A stretch of 64,000 nt of DNA, from positions 10,234 through 74,233 of the forward strand of contig DAHYHI010000049.1 in NCBI GenBank assembly GCA_027391075.1, given 5' to 3'. This DNA is from JAJZAM01 sp027391075 (GTDB lineage Bacteria > Actinomycetota > Acidimicrobiia > Acidimicrobiales > Palsa-688). Below, in pieces: positions 41,082 to 49,150 of this stretch. The stretch's first letter is position 1, and every line of letters begins with the position of its first letter. Position numbers and translations under genes: made by a program. Below the pieces are notes generated by a model that had not been told where the DNA came from, searched no databases, and worked only from the letters and a program-made list of their open reading frames with translations.

Positions 41082-42973
41082 CACGACACACCGACGAGGT
41101 CCGACCGGCTGGCGCTCTCGCTTCGGGGTGTCGCCGCGGTCGGGGCGTCACTTTCTACTGAGGGTTCTCTCGACGGGGCCGGCCGCTGCCAGTGGCGCCA
41201 TCCGGGGGGCGCTATTAGACGGAAGAGCCCGAGACAGACACCTACCACACCGAGCGTGAAAGCAACCGCTACGACTGACAGGGCCGTCCCTTGGCCGATG
41301 TTCGCCTTTCCGAGTACCGACAGGATGGCCACGGAGACAGGTATGACCCCTGGCGGTGCGAGAAGCTCGGATATCGGCAGTTCTAGGAACAGACCGGAGA
41401 AGGCGAGGAGGCCAGCCCAAAGGAGCGGGCGAGCTAAAAGCGGGAGGACCCCGCTCCTCCAAGAGCGCGCCCAGCCCGCTCCATGGACCCGGGCTGCGTG
41501 TAGAAGCGAGTCGTGGATCTGCGAGAACGGGCCAAGCATTATCCGCGAGGACTGCGGTATGGAGTTGGCCACGTAAGCCATTCCCAATAGGGGGACTGTG
41601 CCGTAGAGGTCTATCCCGGCGTGCGCAAGGAACGGAAGGTTGTAGGCGAAAATATAGCCTGCGGCAAAGACCACGCCAGGCAGGGCGACTGCGACTAGCA
41701 ACGCCATGTCGAGGACCTTCCCAGCGAGCCCTTTGCGCGACGATGCCATGGTGCGGGCGAGCACAGCCCCAAGCGTCACAGTCGCCAGCCCGCAGACTAG
41801 GCCTATCTCCGCGGAGAAGCGGATCGGTCCGCTCAGACCTGACACCCCGAGGAGACCCTTGTAGTTGGAGAGCGTAAACGAGCTCAGGTGCAAGCCCTTG
41901 AAAGGTACGAGCAGGGAGGACGACACTACGCCAAGCAGCGGCACGCCGAGGGAAGCTCCAAACAGGGCGGCTGCGAAGCCGACCGCTGCGGTGTTGCCTG
42001 TCCGGCTGAGGGATCTAGGAGCCGAAGCGCGTGAACGGCCGGATACGACCGCAAAGCTGCGGGATCGCATGAGACCGTTTTGGAGCACCAAAGCCAATGC
42101 AACGGTGCCAATCAGGGACCAGCCCACTACGGCGGCGACGCCGAAGTTCGCCGGGAAGGTGGAGATCGATTCGTAGAGCGTATAAGTCGCGACGGGAAAG
42201 TGGGCGGAAGCGGCGATTGTCGTTGCGACGCCGAAGTCTCCAATCGACTCGGCGAAGACGATAACGAACCCGGACATAAGTGCGGGTAGGAGAAGAGGGG
42301 CTATCACCCGTATCGTGTCGAGCCTCCCTCCGCCGTGTACACGCACCGAGTTCTCGATGTCACCACCAAGAGCTCCGATCGAAGGGGCCAGTGCGAAGTA
42401 GGCAAAGGGCGTTCCTTTGAACCCGAGCACGAAAGCTACCCCGACCGGTCCGAGCACAGTCTGTTGGATCTTGTGGTTCCACAGTCCCATAGAGGCGAGC
42501 AAACCCGATTTCAGTACGATCTCCTCCCATCCGACTGCGACGAGATAAGAAGGAACGAGCAGAACCGCCCAAAGGGCCACGACGAGCAACCCTCGCCCGG
42601 GGGCAGTGGTCCTCTCGGATATAAAGGCCAATCCGGCCGCGCAAACGACCGCAAGCAGCCCGGCACCAAGGGACACGGCGACGCTGTCAAGAAGCGCCCG
42701 CCCTAGACCGTCAGTGAACGCGGTCGACACGTTGGACCAGGTAAGCCAAGACGCTCCCTGGTCGAAAAGGCGCGGAGACACTGCTTGGATCAAGAAGCAC
42801 GCGGGGGGCACCACGAGCAGGAGCACGACGACGGCTGCGACCCCCAAGCGGGCCAGGCCTGCCGGGGAGTGCCGGCCGGCCTGGCGTAACGACAGAGCGA
42901 ACCTCGACCCCGGCCGGTGTCGGGCTACAAGGGCGCTGCGCGTCAACCGTTCACCACGTGGGCTGTGAACCAC
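41081..42973 (-). CDS. Fe(III)-type ABC transporter permease, fused two-domain (FbpB-like)
   Basis: A 630-residue inner-membrane permease with two BPD domains in one chain and about 12 helices, the FbpB/ThiP layout. Each half carries an EAA-like loop: SVRVHGGGRLDTIRVIAPLL in the first and HAARVHGAGWARSWRSGVLP in the second. The start is uncertain: GTG 42973 overlaps the binding-protein gene by 31 nt, while TTG 42946 gives a 4-nt TTGA overlap that is common in such operons. The C-terminal ~35 residues are polar and cytoplasmic. Confidence 0.88.
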   Translation of the reverse strand: MVHSPRGERLTRSALVARHRPGSRFALSLRQAGRHSPAGLARLGVAAVVVLLLVVPPACFLIQAVSPRLFDQGASWLTWSNVSTAFTDGLGRALLDSVAVSLGAGLLAVVCAAGLAFISERTTAPGRGLLVVALWAVLLVPSYLVAVGWEEIVLKSGLLASMGLWNHKIQQTVLGPVGVAFVLGFKGTPFAYFALAPSIGALGGDIENSVRVHGGGRLDTIRVIAPLLLPALMSGFVIVFAESIGDFGVATTIAASAHFPVATYTLYESISTFPANFGVAAVVGWSLIGTVALALVLQNGLMRSRSFAVVSGRSRASAPRSLSRTGNTAAVGFAAALFGASLGVPLLGVVSSSLLVPFKGLHLSSFTLSNYKGLLGVSGLSGPIRFSAEIGLVCGLATVTLGAVLARTMASSRKGLAGKVLDMALLVAVALPGVVFAAGYIFAYNLPFLAHAGIDLYGTVPLLGMAYVANSIPQSSRIMLGPFSQIHDSLLHAARVHGAGWARSWRSGVLPLLARPLLWAGLLAFSGLFLELPISELLAPPGVIPVSVAILSVLGKANIGQGTALSVVAVAFTLGVVGVCLGLFRLIAPPGWRHWQRPAPSREPSVESDAPTAATPRSESASRSDLVGVS

Positions 42974-44103
42974 TGGTTGACGGTGCCCTCCTGGGGACCC
43001 CAGACGTACGGGTTGATGAACTGTATAGGAATTGACGACAGTGGGGGGACTAGGGAGTGCTGACTAGTACCGTTGACTATAGGAAAGAAGAGAGAGTCGC
43101 CGTGGGGGTCCCCGCTCAGCATGACATTCTGACCGGCTGGGGAGTAGACAAAGTCTGCGAATTGCTTAGCTTCGGCCTGCTCGGCAGGGGACACCTTGTC
43201 GTCGATGCCGATCACTCCAGGCAGTGCAGTCACCATCGAAGGGTAGGCAACCTTGATCTGAGGGTATTTGTACTCGAAGCCTATGCCCGCCGAGTTCTGG
43301 ACTATGGCCGCGTTGATCTGGCCCTGAAGCAGGGCGGTAAGGGTGACCTTGTTCGTGGAGTACACGTGCAAACCATTGGCGGCTAACTGGGAGAAGTACT
43401 GTTCTCCTTGGGTCACGCCGCCGAGCTGGTTCATCATCCCGGCGACGAAGCTGTATGTGGGTCCGGAGATGGCCGGATTGTTCATTCCGACTTTGCCCTT
43501 CCAAGCGGGGCCGGTGAGGGCCGCCCACGAGGTGGGAGGTGTGGACACGACCGAACTGTTGTAGACGAGCGCTCCAGCTACAGTGATTCCAGTCGGGATG
43601 TAGCTCTTGTCGGCTGGCACCTCCTTCTGGCCGACGGCGTTGAGCGTGCCGGTGTCCGGCTCGAAGCCCTTAAGTAACATCCCCTGCTTGTCGAGGGCGG
43701 CGTAGGCGCCGTCACCGTCTGACCAGAACACTCCCCACTGGGGATTGGAGCCTTCCGCCTGGATCTTGGTGAGGAGGGTCCCCGTGCTGTGATCCTCGAG
43801 CTTGGTGGGTATGCCCGTCGCGGTCTGGAATGCTTTGACTTCCGCTTGGTCGTATCCCTCGGCTGCATAGACGACTAGCGGAACCTTAGTCGTCGAAGCG
43901 GCAGCAGCCGCGCCGCCGGTAGTCGACGAGCCTGTTGCAACAGTTGTCGGTGACGCTGACTTGGTCGTAGAAGCGCTGGAGCAGGCAGTTAGGGCCGCTC
44001 CCAGTGCCAGAGCGCTGCCGGCGATCTTGATGGCAGTAGATGGCGCAAAAGACTCAACCTTGACTTTTCTCATGAGCTGAACGTAACCCCGCCAAGTGAA
44101 CAT
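42943..44103 (-). CDS. Fe(III)-type ABC transporter substrate-binding lipoprotein (FbpA-like)
   Basis: A lipoprotein of about 386 residues that binds an oxyanion, ferric ion or similar ligand outside the membrane. The N-terminus carries a signal peptide ending at lipobox LTAC, then a Ser/Thr/Ala linker. The mature part starts VPLVVYAAEGYDQAEVKAFQTATGIPTKLED, matching FbpA/AfuA-type proteins. I chose ATG 44103 because GGAAGG lies 7 nt upstream; ATG 44073 would give a shorter signal peptide. It heads the operon and is divergent from an SDR gene across ~190 bp. Thiamine or 2-aminoethylphosphonate are alternative ligands for this family. Confidence 0.85.
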   Translation of the reverse strand: MFTWRGYVQLMRKVKVESFAPSTAIKIAGSALALGAALTACSSASTTKSASPTTVATGSSTTGGAAAAASTTKVPLVVYAAEGYDQAEVKAFQTATGIPTKLEDHSTGTLLTKIQAEGSNPQWGVFWSDGDGAYAALDKQGMLLKGFEPDTGTLNAVGQKEVPADKSYIPTGITVAGALVYNSSVVSTPPTSWAALTGPAWKGKVGMNNPAISGPTYSFVAGMMNQLGGVTQGEQYFSQLAANGLHVYSTNKVTLTALLQGQINAAIVQNSAGIGFEYKYPQIKVAYPSMVTALPGVIGIDDKVSPAEQAEAKQFADFVYSPAGQNVMLSGDPHGDSLFFPIVNGTSQHSLVPPLSSIPIQFINPYVWGPQEGTVNQWFTAHVVNG

Positions 44104-44291
44104 CACTTTGCCTTCCGGTAGAGTCAGGGTGAACCTTTGGGGAATTCTTTGAAAACGGCATGCCGTCCCCGTGGATGCGCACTGCCGGTTATAGGTGCGC
44201 GCTACCAGGCGGCGCGTGCTACGGCTGGGTAACCTTGACAAAGGTCCCCGGAAGGCCCGGGTCGCTTGGAAGGTTGCACAAGGAGGCAAGG

Positions 44292-45053
44292 GTGGGCATT
44301 TTGGATAGTTTCCGCTTGGATGGGAAGGTTGCTGTCGTCACGGGAGCGTCCTCTGGCCTTGGGGTTGCCTTTGCCCAGCACCTGGCCGAAGCCGGAGCGG
44401 ACATAGCGTTGGGGGCCAGGCGGCTGGATCGGCTCGGTGACACCGCCCGCTTGGTAGAGACGGCAGGCCGTCGGGTGGTCGCCGTAGCTACGGATGTGTC
44501 TTCGCCGGAGGATTGCCAGCGGCTTGTCGATACTGCCGTTGCTGAGCTAGGCAAGGTTGACGTACTAGTAAACAACGCGGGGGTGGGCACCGCCTACCCC
44601 GCAACGCGTGAGACGCCCGAGCAGTTCCGTCAGGTTATCGACGTGAACTTGAACGGGGCCTACTGGATGGCGCAGGCCTGTGGCAAGGTCATGAAGCCCG
44701 GTTCGAGTATCATCAACGTCGGCAGCGTTCTCGGTTTTACCACCGCCGGTCTGCCGCAGGCGGCTTACTCGGCGAGCAAGGCTGGGCTTATGGGCCTCAC
44801 GCGCGACCTCGCCCAGCAATGGACCGGGCGTAAGGGGATACGTGTAAACCTCGTAGCGCCCGGATTCTTCGTCTCGGAGATGACCGAGCAGTACCCGGCG
44901 GGCTATCTTGACTCCCAGATGTCCCGCGTCCTAGTCGGACGCCCCGGGGACCCCGCCGAGCTTTCGGCTGCTGTGGTGTTCCTTGCCAGCGACGCAGCCG
45001 GGTACGTCACCGGCACAGCTCTCGCCGTGGACGGTGGACTTCTGACGAGCTGA
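44292..45053 (+). CDS. Short-chain dehydrogenase/reductase
   Basis: A 253-residue classical SDR: NAD(P) motif VTGASSGLGVAF, NNAG at about residue 90, catalytic Ser in NVGSVLGF, YSASK with catalytic Tyr and Lys, and the C-terminal VTGTALAVDGGLL typical of 3-oxoacyl-ACP reductase/gluconate 5-dehydrogenase-like members. An Arg rather than Asp in ARRLDRL after strand 2 favours NADP. A GGAGG ribosome site lies 7 nt before GTG 44292, so upstream in-frame codons are discarded. The substrate is unknown. It is followed by the pca operon after 65 bp. Confidence 0.87.
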   Translation: MGILDSFRLDGKVAVVTGASSGLGVAFAQHLAEAGADIALGARRLDRLGDTARLVETAGRRVVAVATDVSSPEDCQRLVDTAVAELGKVDVLVNNAGVGTAYPATRETPEQFRQVIDVNLNGAYWMAQACGKVMKPGSSIINVGSVLGFTTAGLPQAAYSASKAGLMGLTRDLAQQWTGRKGIRVNLVAPGFFVSEMTEQYPAGYLDSQMSRVLVGRPGDPAELSAAVVFLASDAAGYVTGTALAVDGGLLTS

Positions 45054-45106
45054 CAGGAGCAGTCAGCCGGCCTCAGTTGCCAGGTGACCGGAGCGTGAGA
45101 TCGGAC

Positions 45107-45112
45107 TAGGGT
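45107..45112 (+). promoter_or_regulatory. TANNNT -10 element for the pca operon
   Basis: TAGGGT ends 6 nt before the ATG at 45119, the same geometry as other leaderless starts here. It suggests the pca transcript begins at the small ORF rather than at pcaH. Confidence 0.5.
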
Positions 45113-45118
45113 GAGCGT

Positions 45119-45286
45119 ATGGAAACCGATTCTGCGACCAGCGAATCTGATTCGCGTTTGTTCGAGCCGGTGGTCAGTTCATTACAAGCGGTGTCCCCGG
45201 TCAGAGATGGTGGCGTGCCCGGTACCTGGGATAAGCCGGACGCGACGGCCAGGAACTTGAACGTAGGCCTTAAGGACATTCGATGA
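45119..45286 (+). CDS. 55-residue ORF upstream of and overlapping pcaH
   Basis: Begins METDSATSESDSRLFEPVV and ends LNVGLKDIR. Its TGA overlaps the pcaH ATG as ATGA, the tightest coupling arrangement. The start is preceded by TAGGGT at the leaderless spacing (and by an AGGGTGAG stretch that could instead serve as a ribosome site). The peptide is hydrophilic, with an acidic, Ser-rich first half, and matches no family I recognise. It may be a regulatory leader peptide, a small subunit, or a degenerate N-terminal fragment. Confidence 0.55.
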   Translation: METDSATSESDSRLFEPVVSSLQAVSPVRDGGVPGTWDKPDATARNLNVGLKDIR

Positions 45287-45999
45287 CCCAAGTCGCCGGA
45301 CATCCGGAGCTTTGCTTCGACCCCGACTATGACAGTCCTGACTACCGCTCATCGGCGAAACGAGCTCCCCGGCACCCTTTGCTCTTGCTCCCTGACTCGT
45401 TTTCCGACAGCGACGGGCCAGTCTTTGGAGAAACTCCCGTGACCTCGTCGGACGCTGACTTGACCCTCGGCCCCCACGGTGAGGCCCAAGGGCAGCGCAT
45501 TAATGTTAGTGGGCAGATCTTGGACAGGGATGGCCGACCAGTCGTAGGACAGCTTGTGGAGCTATGGCAGGCCAACGCTGCGGGTCGTTACAGGCACGCG
45601 GCAGACACGCACGCAGCGCCGCTCGACCCTAACTTCACGGGTGCCGGCCGCTGCCTTACTGGCTCTGACGGCGCTTACCGATTCGTGACGATCGCTCCGG
45701 GGTCGTATCCGTGGGGGAACCATCCCAACGCATGGAGGCCGGCGCACCTGCATTTCTCGGTGTTCGGGCGTCTTTTTACCGAGCGCCTCGTAACCCAGAT
45801 GTACTTCCCAGGCGATCCGCTTCTCGCGTTCGACCCGATCTATAACTCGGTGCGGTCTCAGCGGGACAGGGAAAGGATGGTTTCGTCTTTCGATTGGGAC
45901 ACTACGGAGGAAGGGTGGGCGCTCGGCTACAGGTTCGACATCGTTGTCACGGGACACCTGGCGACCCCATCCGAAGCTGCTAGCGGGGTTAGACGATGA
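45283..45999 (+). CDS. pcaH: Protocatechuate 3,4-dioxygenase beta subunit
   Basis: Catalytic subunit of the intradiol dioxygenase that opens protocatechuate to 3-carboxy-cis,cis-muconate. The 238 residues and the Fe(III) ligands fit: Tyr103 (GRYRH), Tyr142 (GSYPWG), His155 and His157 (PAHLHFS), spaced 39, 13 and 2 as in Pseudomonas PcaH. The N-terminal YRSSAKRAPRHPL is the usual arm contacting the alpha subunit. It overlaps pcaG by 4 nt. The operon order is H-G-B-L. Confidence 0.96.
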   Translation: MTQVAGHPELCFDPDYDSPDYRSSAKRAPRHPLLLLPDSFSDSDGPVFGETPVTSSDADLTLGPHGEAQGQRINVSGQILDRDGRPVVGQLVELWQANAAGRYRHAADTHAAPLDPNFTGAGRCLTGSDGAYRFVTIAPGSYPWGNHPNAWRPAHLHFSVFGRLFTERLVTQMYFPGDPLLAFDPIYNSVRSQRDRERMVSSFDWDTTEEGWALGYRFDIVVTGHLATPSEAASGVRR

Positions 46000-46505
46000 C
46001 GGTCGGCCGCGAACCGGCCGGTCCCGGCGATGGGCTGATACCGACCCCTTCGCAGACCGTCGGCCCTTACCTTCGGATCGGGATGGAGTGGATGCACGCA
46101 AAGGACCTTGTCTCGCCCCGATCCGCTGGTGCCGTTACCCTCGTCGGGACGGTCACCGACGGAGACGGAGACGTGGTGCCGGACGCCGTCTTGGAGTTGT
46201 GGTCCCCTCCAGCTTGGGGACGCTCCCTGACCGACGACGACGGCTCATATAGCTTCACGGTGGTCAAGCCTGCGGGTGCCCATGGCCACATGGAGATGTT
46301 CGTGTTCGCCCGGGGTCTCGTGCGTCAGTTGTTGACAAGGATCTACTTTCCCGACGAGGCCGACGCCAACCACGTTGATCCCGTACTCGCCCGACTCCCT
46401 GAGCGGCGCCGGGAAACCCTCATCGCCAAGCGTGACTCGAGCGGTGGCCTGCGATTCGACATTCGCCTGCAGGGGCCCGACGAGACCGTGTTCTTCGCGT
46501 ACTGA
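45996..46505 (+). CDS. pcaG: Protocatechuate 3,4-dioxygenase alpha subunit
   Basis: A 169-residue structural partner of PcaH with the same intradiol-dioxygenase beta-sandwich but no iron ligands. PTPSQTVGPYLRIGM, VTDGDGDVVPDAVLELW and FVFARGLVRQLLTRIYFPDE are characteristic; ALPHA-type members end near LRFDIRLQGPDETVFF as here. The first ATG overlaps pcaH by 4 nt. Length is slightly below the ~200 usual for proteobacterial PcaG. Confidence 0.94.
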   Translation: MTVGREPAGPGDGLIPTPSQTVGPYLRIGMEWMHAKDLVSPRSAGAVTLVGTVTDGDGDVVPDAVLELWSPPAWGRSLTDDDGSYSFTVVKPAGAHGHMEMFVFARGLVRQLLTRIYFPDEADANHVDPVLARLPERRRETLIAKRDSSGGLRFDIRLQGPDETVFFAY

Positions 46506-46516
46506 GACGTCCACAC

Positions 46517-47893
46517 GTGACAGCCGACAACCTTTTTGACCATATAGTGACTACAGACCGGCTTCTCGCCGCCACGGGCGGCGAGGCCTGGATCGCAGCG
46601 ATGCTCGACGCCGAGGTAGCTCTAGCTAGAGCACAGGCTGACACCGGTGTGATACCTACTGAAGCGGCGATGGCAATTGAGGCAGCTTCGATACCCAAGG
46701 ATTTCGACGCCACGTCTATCGCCCGGGCATCTCGCCTCGGCGGCAATCCGGTGATACCGCTCGTCGACATGCTGAGAGCGAAAGTGGCCAGCGCCGGCAA
46801 GGACTGGGTTCACTGGGGTGCTACCAGCCAGGACATTCTCGACACGGCGGCGGTCCTGGTGTCTCGGCGAGCTGGCCGGATGATCCTTGAGGACATGGCC
46901 CGTCTAGCGTCGGGGTGCGCTTCGCTAGCCGACCGGCACCGAGGCAGCCTGATGACCGCTCGGACACTTCTCCAGCCGGCGTTGCCGACAACTTTCGGAG
47001 CCAAGGCCGCAGGCTGGCTATTCGCAACGATAGAGAGCAGGGCGATGCTCGTCAGTTCGCTCGACAACCTGCCGGCGCAGCTGGGCGGCGCCGGGGGCAC
47101 TCTAGCCTCGCTGGGGTTTCACGGGCCGGCAGTGGTCGAAGCGTACTCCGCTCATCTAGATCTCAAAGTTCCTCCGATGCCATGGCATGCTGTTAGGACG
47201 CCTCTTGTGGCGTTGTCGAGCGCGTTGGCGATTGCGGCTGGAACCTCAGCGAAGATCTCCGGCGATGTGGCACTCCTAATGCAGGCGGAGGTCGCCGAAG
47301 TGTGCGAGCCGGCTGCGCCTGGGCGGGGCGTTTCTTCGACTTTGCCTCACAAACGTAACCCAGTCGGGGGTGCCGCAGTGGGGGCCGCTGCTAGGCGCTG
47401 CGCGGCCCTCGCTGGGAGCATGTTCGAATCGCTCAGCGGGGAGCACGAGAGGTCTCTCGTTGCGTGGCCCGTCGAATGGCAGACCCTCAGCGACCTTCTA
47501 GCCCTCGCTGGCGGCGCGGTAGCGCGTTCGGCTGAAACAGTCAACGGACTTGAAGTGGATGTGAAAGCGATGAACGCGAACCTGACAATTCGGGCTGGAG
47601 CTCTGCTGGCCGAGAACGTGTCTCTCGCCTTGACCGGGCGTCTTGGCAGGGAAGTAGCTCGCGCTGCCGTCGCCAAGGCGCTAGCCGCTAGCCCGGACGG
47701 CAGTACCAGCGCCGTCGCGGCAGCGCTTCTTGTCGATCCCGTAGTCGCTGCCGCGTCGACGCCAGGCGAGGTGGACGACCTCCTCGACCCGGAGGGCTAC
47801 CTGGGATCGGCAGGGGTATGGATTGACCGAGTTCTGTCCTCCACGGGCGGCGTAACAGCACAGGACGACAGGGGTGTTCCATGGGGCACCTGA
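46517..47893 (+). CDS. pcaB: 3-carboxy-cis,cis-muconate cycloisomerase
   Basis: Converts 3-carboxy-cis,cis-muconate to 4-carboxymuconolactone. A 458-residue member of the fumarase/aspartase superfamily: KDWVHWGATSQDILDTA and the signature SSTLPHKRNPVGGA with the flexible catalytic loop are both intact. GTG start at 46517, 11 nt after pcaG. It overlaps the start of the fused pcaL by 13 nt. Confidence 0.94.
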   Translation: MTADNLFDHIVTTDRLLAATGGEAWIAAMLDAEVALARAQADTGVIPTEAAMAIEAASIPKDFDATSIARASRLGGNPVIPLVDMLRAKVASAGKDWVHWGATSQDILDTAAVLVSRRAGRMILEDMARLASGCASLADRHRGSLMTARTLLQPALPTTFGAKAAGWLFATIESRAMLVSSLDNLPAQLGGAGGTLASLGFHGPAVVEAYSAHLDLKVPPMPWHAVRTPLVALSSALAIAAGTSAKISGDVALLMQAEVAEVCEPAAPGRGVSSTLPHKRNPVGGAAVGAAARRCAALAGSMFESLSGEHERSLVAWPVEWQTLSDLLALAGGAVARSAETVNGLEVDVKAMNANLTIRAGALLAENVSLALTGRLGREVARAAVAKALAASPDGSTSAVAAALLVDPVVAAASTPGEVDDLLDPEGYLGSAGVWIDRVLSSTGGVTAQDDRGVPWGT

Positions 47894-49011
47894 ACTTTCG
47901 GGTCGAAGGGCCTCCGGGAGCCCCATGGCTAGTACTTTCGAACTCCCTGGGTTCGACGTCGGACATGTGGTCTCCGCAAATGCCTGAGCTGCGATCGCGG
48001 TTCAGGGTGATCAGGTACGAGCATCGAGGTCACGGTTCGACGCTTGCACCTCCGGGTCCCTACCGGATCGAGGATCTAGGCTCCGATCTGCTCGCAGTGC
48101 TGGACGCTGTGGGCGCGGATCGAGCACACGTCGTCGGCCTCTCGTTGGGCGCAACGGTGGCTATGTGGCTCTCAGCTACCCATCCAGAGCGAGTCGACAG
48201 GGTGGTCCTGGCAGCCACCAAGGCCAACTGGTCGCCTGCACAGCCGTGGCTCGACAGAGCGGGAGTCGTTCGCCGGGAAGGGACGTCGGTCCTATTAGAC
48301 GTCTTGATGCAGAGATGGTTCACGCCTCCCTTCGTCGCTGAGCGGCCTGATCTGCGCGTTTCGCTCCGCGAAATGCTCGCCTCGACGGATCCGGAGGGAT
48401 ACGCGGCCTGCTGCGAGGCGCTGGGAGGAACCGATCTGCGAGCGTCACTCCCATCGATAAAGGCCCCGACGTTGGTGCTCTGCGGTGCCGCCGACCCGGT
48501 TGTGTCACTGCGCGACGCTGTCGAACTTTGCGACGCCATCCCCGGGTCGTGCATGCAGTCGATGAGCCCGGCTGCCCACCTTCTAAACGTAGAGCAGGCT
48601 GACCGCTTCACCTCTGCTGTCTTGGACCACCTGTGCGCGAGCGCCGCCGAACGGGGTGAGAGGATCCGACGCGAAGTCCTCGGCGACGGCCACGTCGAGC
48701 GCGCCAGAATGCTCGACACTCCCTTGAGCGAGCCCTTCAGCTCCTTCATCACAAGGTACGCGTGGGGTGACATCTGGAGCAGACCCGGCCTGGACCGCCG
48801 AACGCGGTCGTTCGTCACCGTTGCGTTGCTCGTCGCTCTCGGACGTTCGGATGAGCTAGCGCTTCACCTGGTCGCAGCCCGGCGCAACGGGCTCACAGAA
48901 GACGAGATTTCCGAGGTTCTCCTGCACTGCGCCGTCTACGCCGGCGTTCCGGCGGCTAACTCGGCGTTCGCTGTGGCTAGACGAGTCCTCGGTGGTGCCA
49001 GCGAGACCTGA
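47881..49011 (+). CDS. pcaL: Fused 3-oxoadipate enol-lactonase / 4-carboxymuconolactone decarboxylase (PcaL)
   Basis: A 376-residue bifunctional enzyme. Residues 1-~255 are the PcaD alpha/beta hydrolase with nucleophile elbow GLSLGAT (Ser88), acid near CGAADPVVSL and base His in SPAAHLLNVEQ. Residues ~265-376 are the PcaC decarboxylase domain: SFITRYAWGDIWSRPGL, LHLVAARRNGLTEDEI and HCAVYAGVPAANSAF. The fusion is known from actinobacteria such as Rhodococcus and Streptomyces. It ends the operon; pcaI/J/F and an IclR-type pcaR are not in the window. Confidence 0.95.
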   Translation: MGHLNFRVEGPPGAPWLVLSNSLGSTSDMWSPQMPELRSRFRVIRYEHRGHGSTLAPPGPYRIEDLGSDLLAVLDAVGADRAHVVGLSLGATVAMWLSATHPERVDRVVLAATKANWSPAQPWLDRAGVVRREGTSVLLDVLMQRWFTPPFVAERPDLRVSLREMLASTDPEGYAACCEALGGTDLRASLPSIKAPTLVLCGAADPVVSLRDAVELCDAIPGSCMQSMSPAAHLLNVEQADRFTSAVLDHLCASAAERGERIRREVLGDGHVERARMLDTPLSEPFSSFITRYAWGDIWSRPGLDRRTRSFVTVALLVALGRSDELALHLVAARRNGLTEDEISEVLLHCAVYAGVPAANSAFAVARRVLGGASET

Positions 49012-49129
49012 AGGTTACGTCGTCCAAATAGTCGAAAGGGACCGGCGGTAACGATGTCGGGACTGATGCAAGGGTACAGTTAGACCTGATGGGATCAAGC
49101 ACGGATCCTTTCAACGCCTCTTAAGCTGC

Positions 49130-49144
49130 GAAGCTAATAGCTTC
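49130..49144. promoter_or_regulatory. Palindrome overlapping the -10 of the ferric-reductase operon
   Basis: GAAGCT-AAT-AGCTTC is a 6-bp inverted repeat covering TAGCTT (49138-49143), which lies 7 nt before GTG 49151. It could be an operator or a chance symmetry of the -10. Confidence 0.4.
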
Positions 49145-49150
49145 TCGGGC

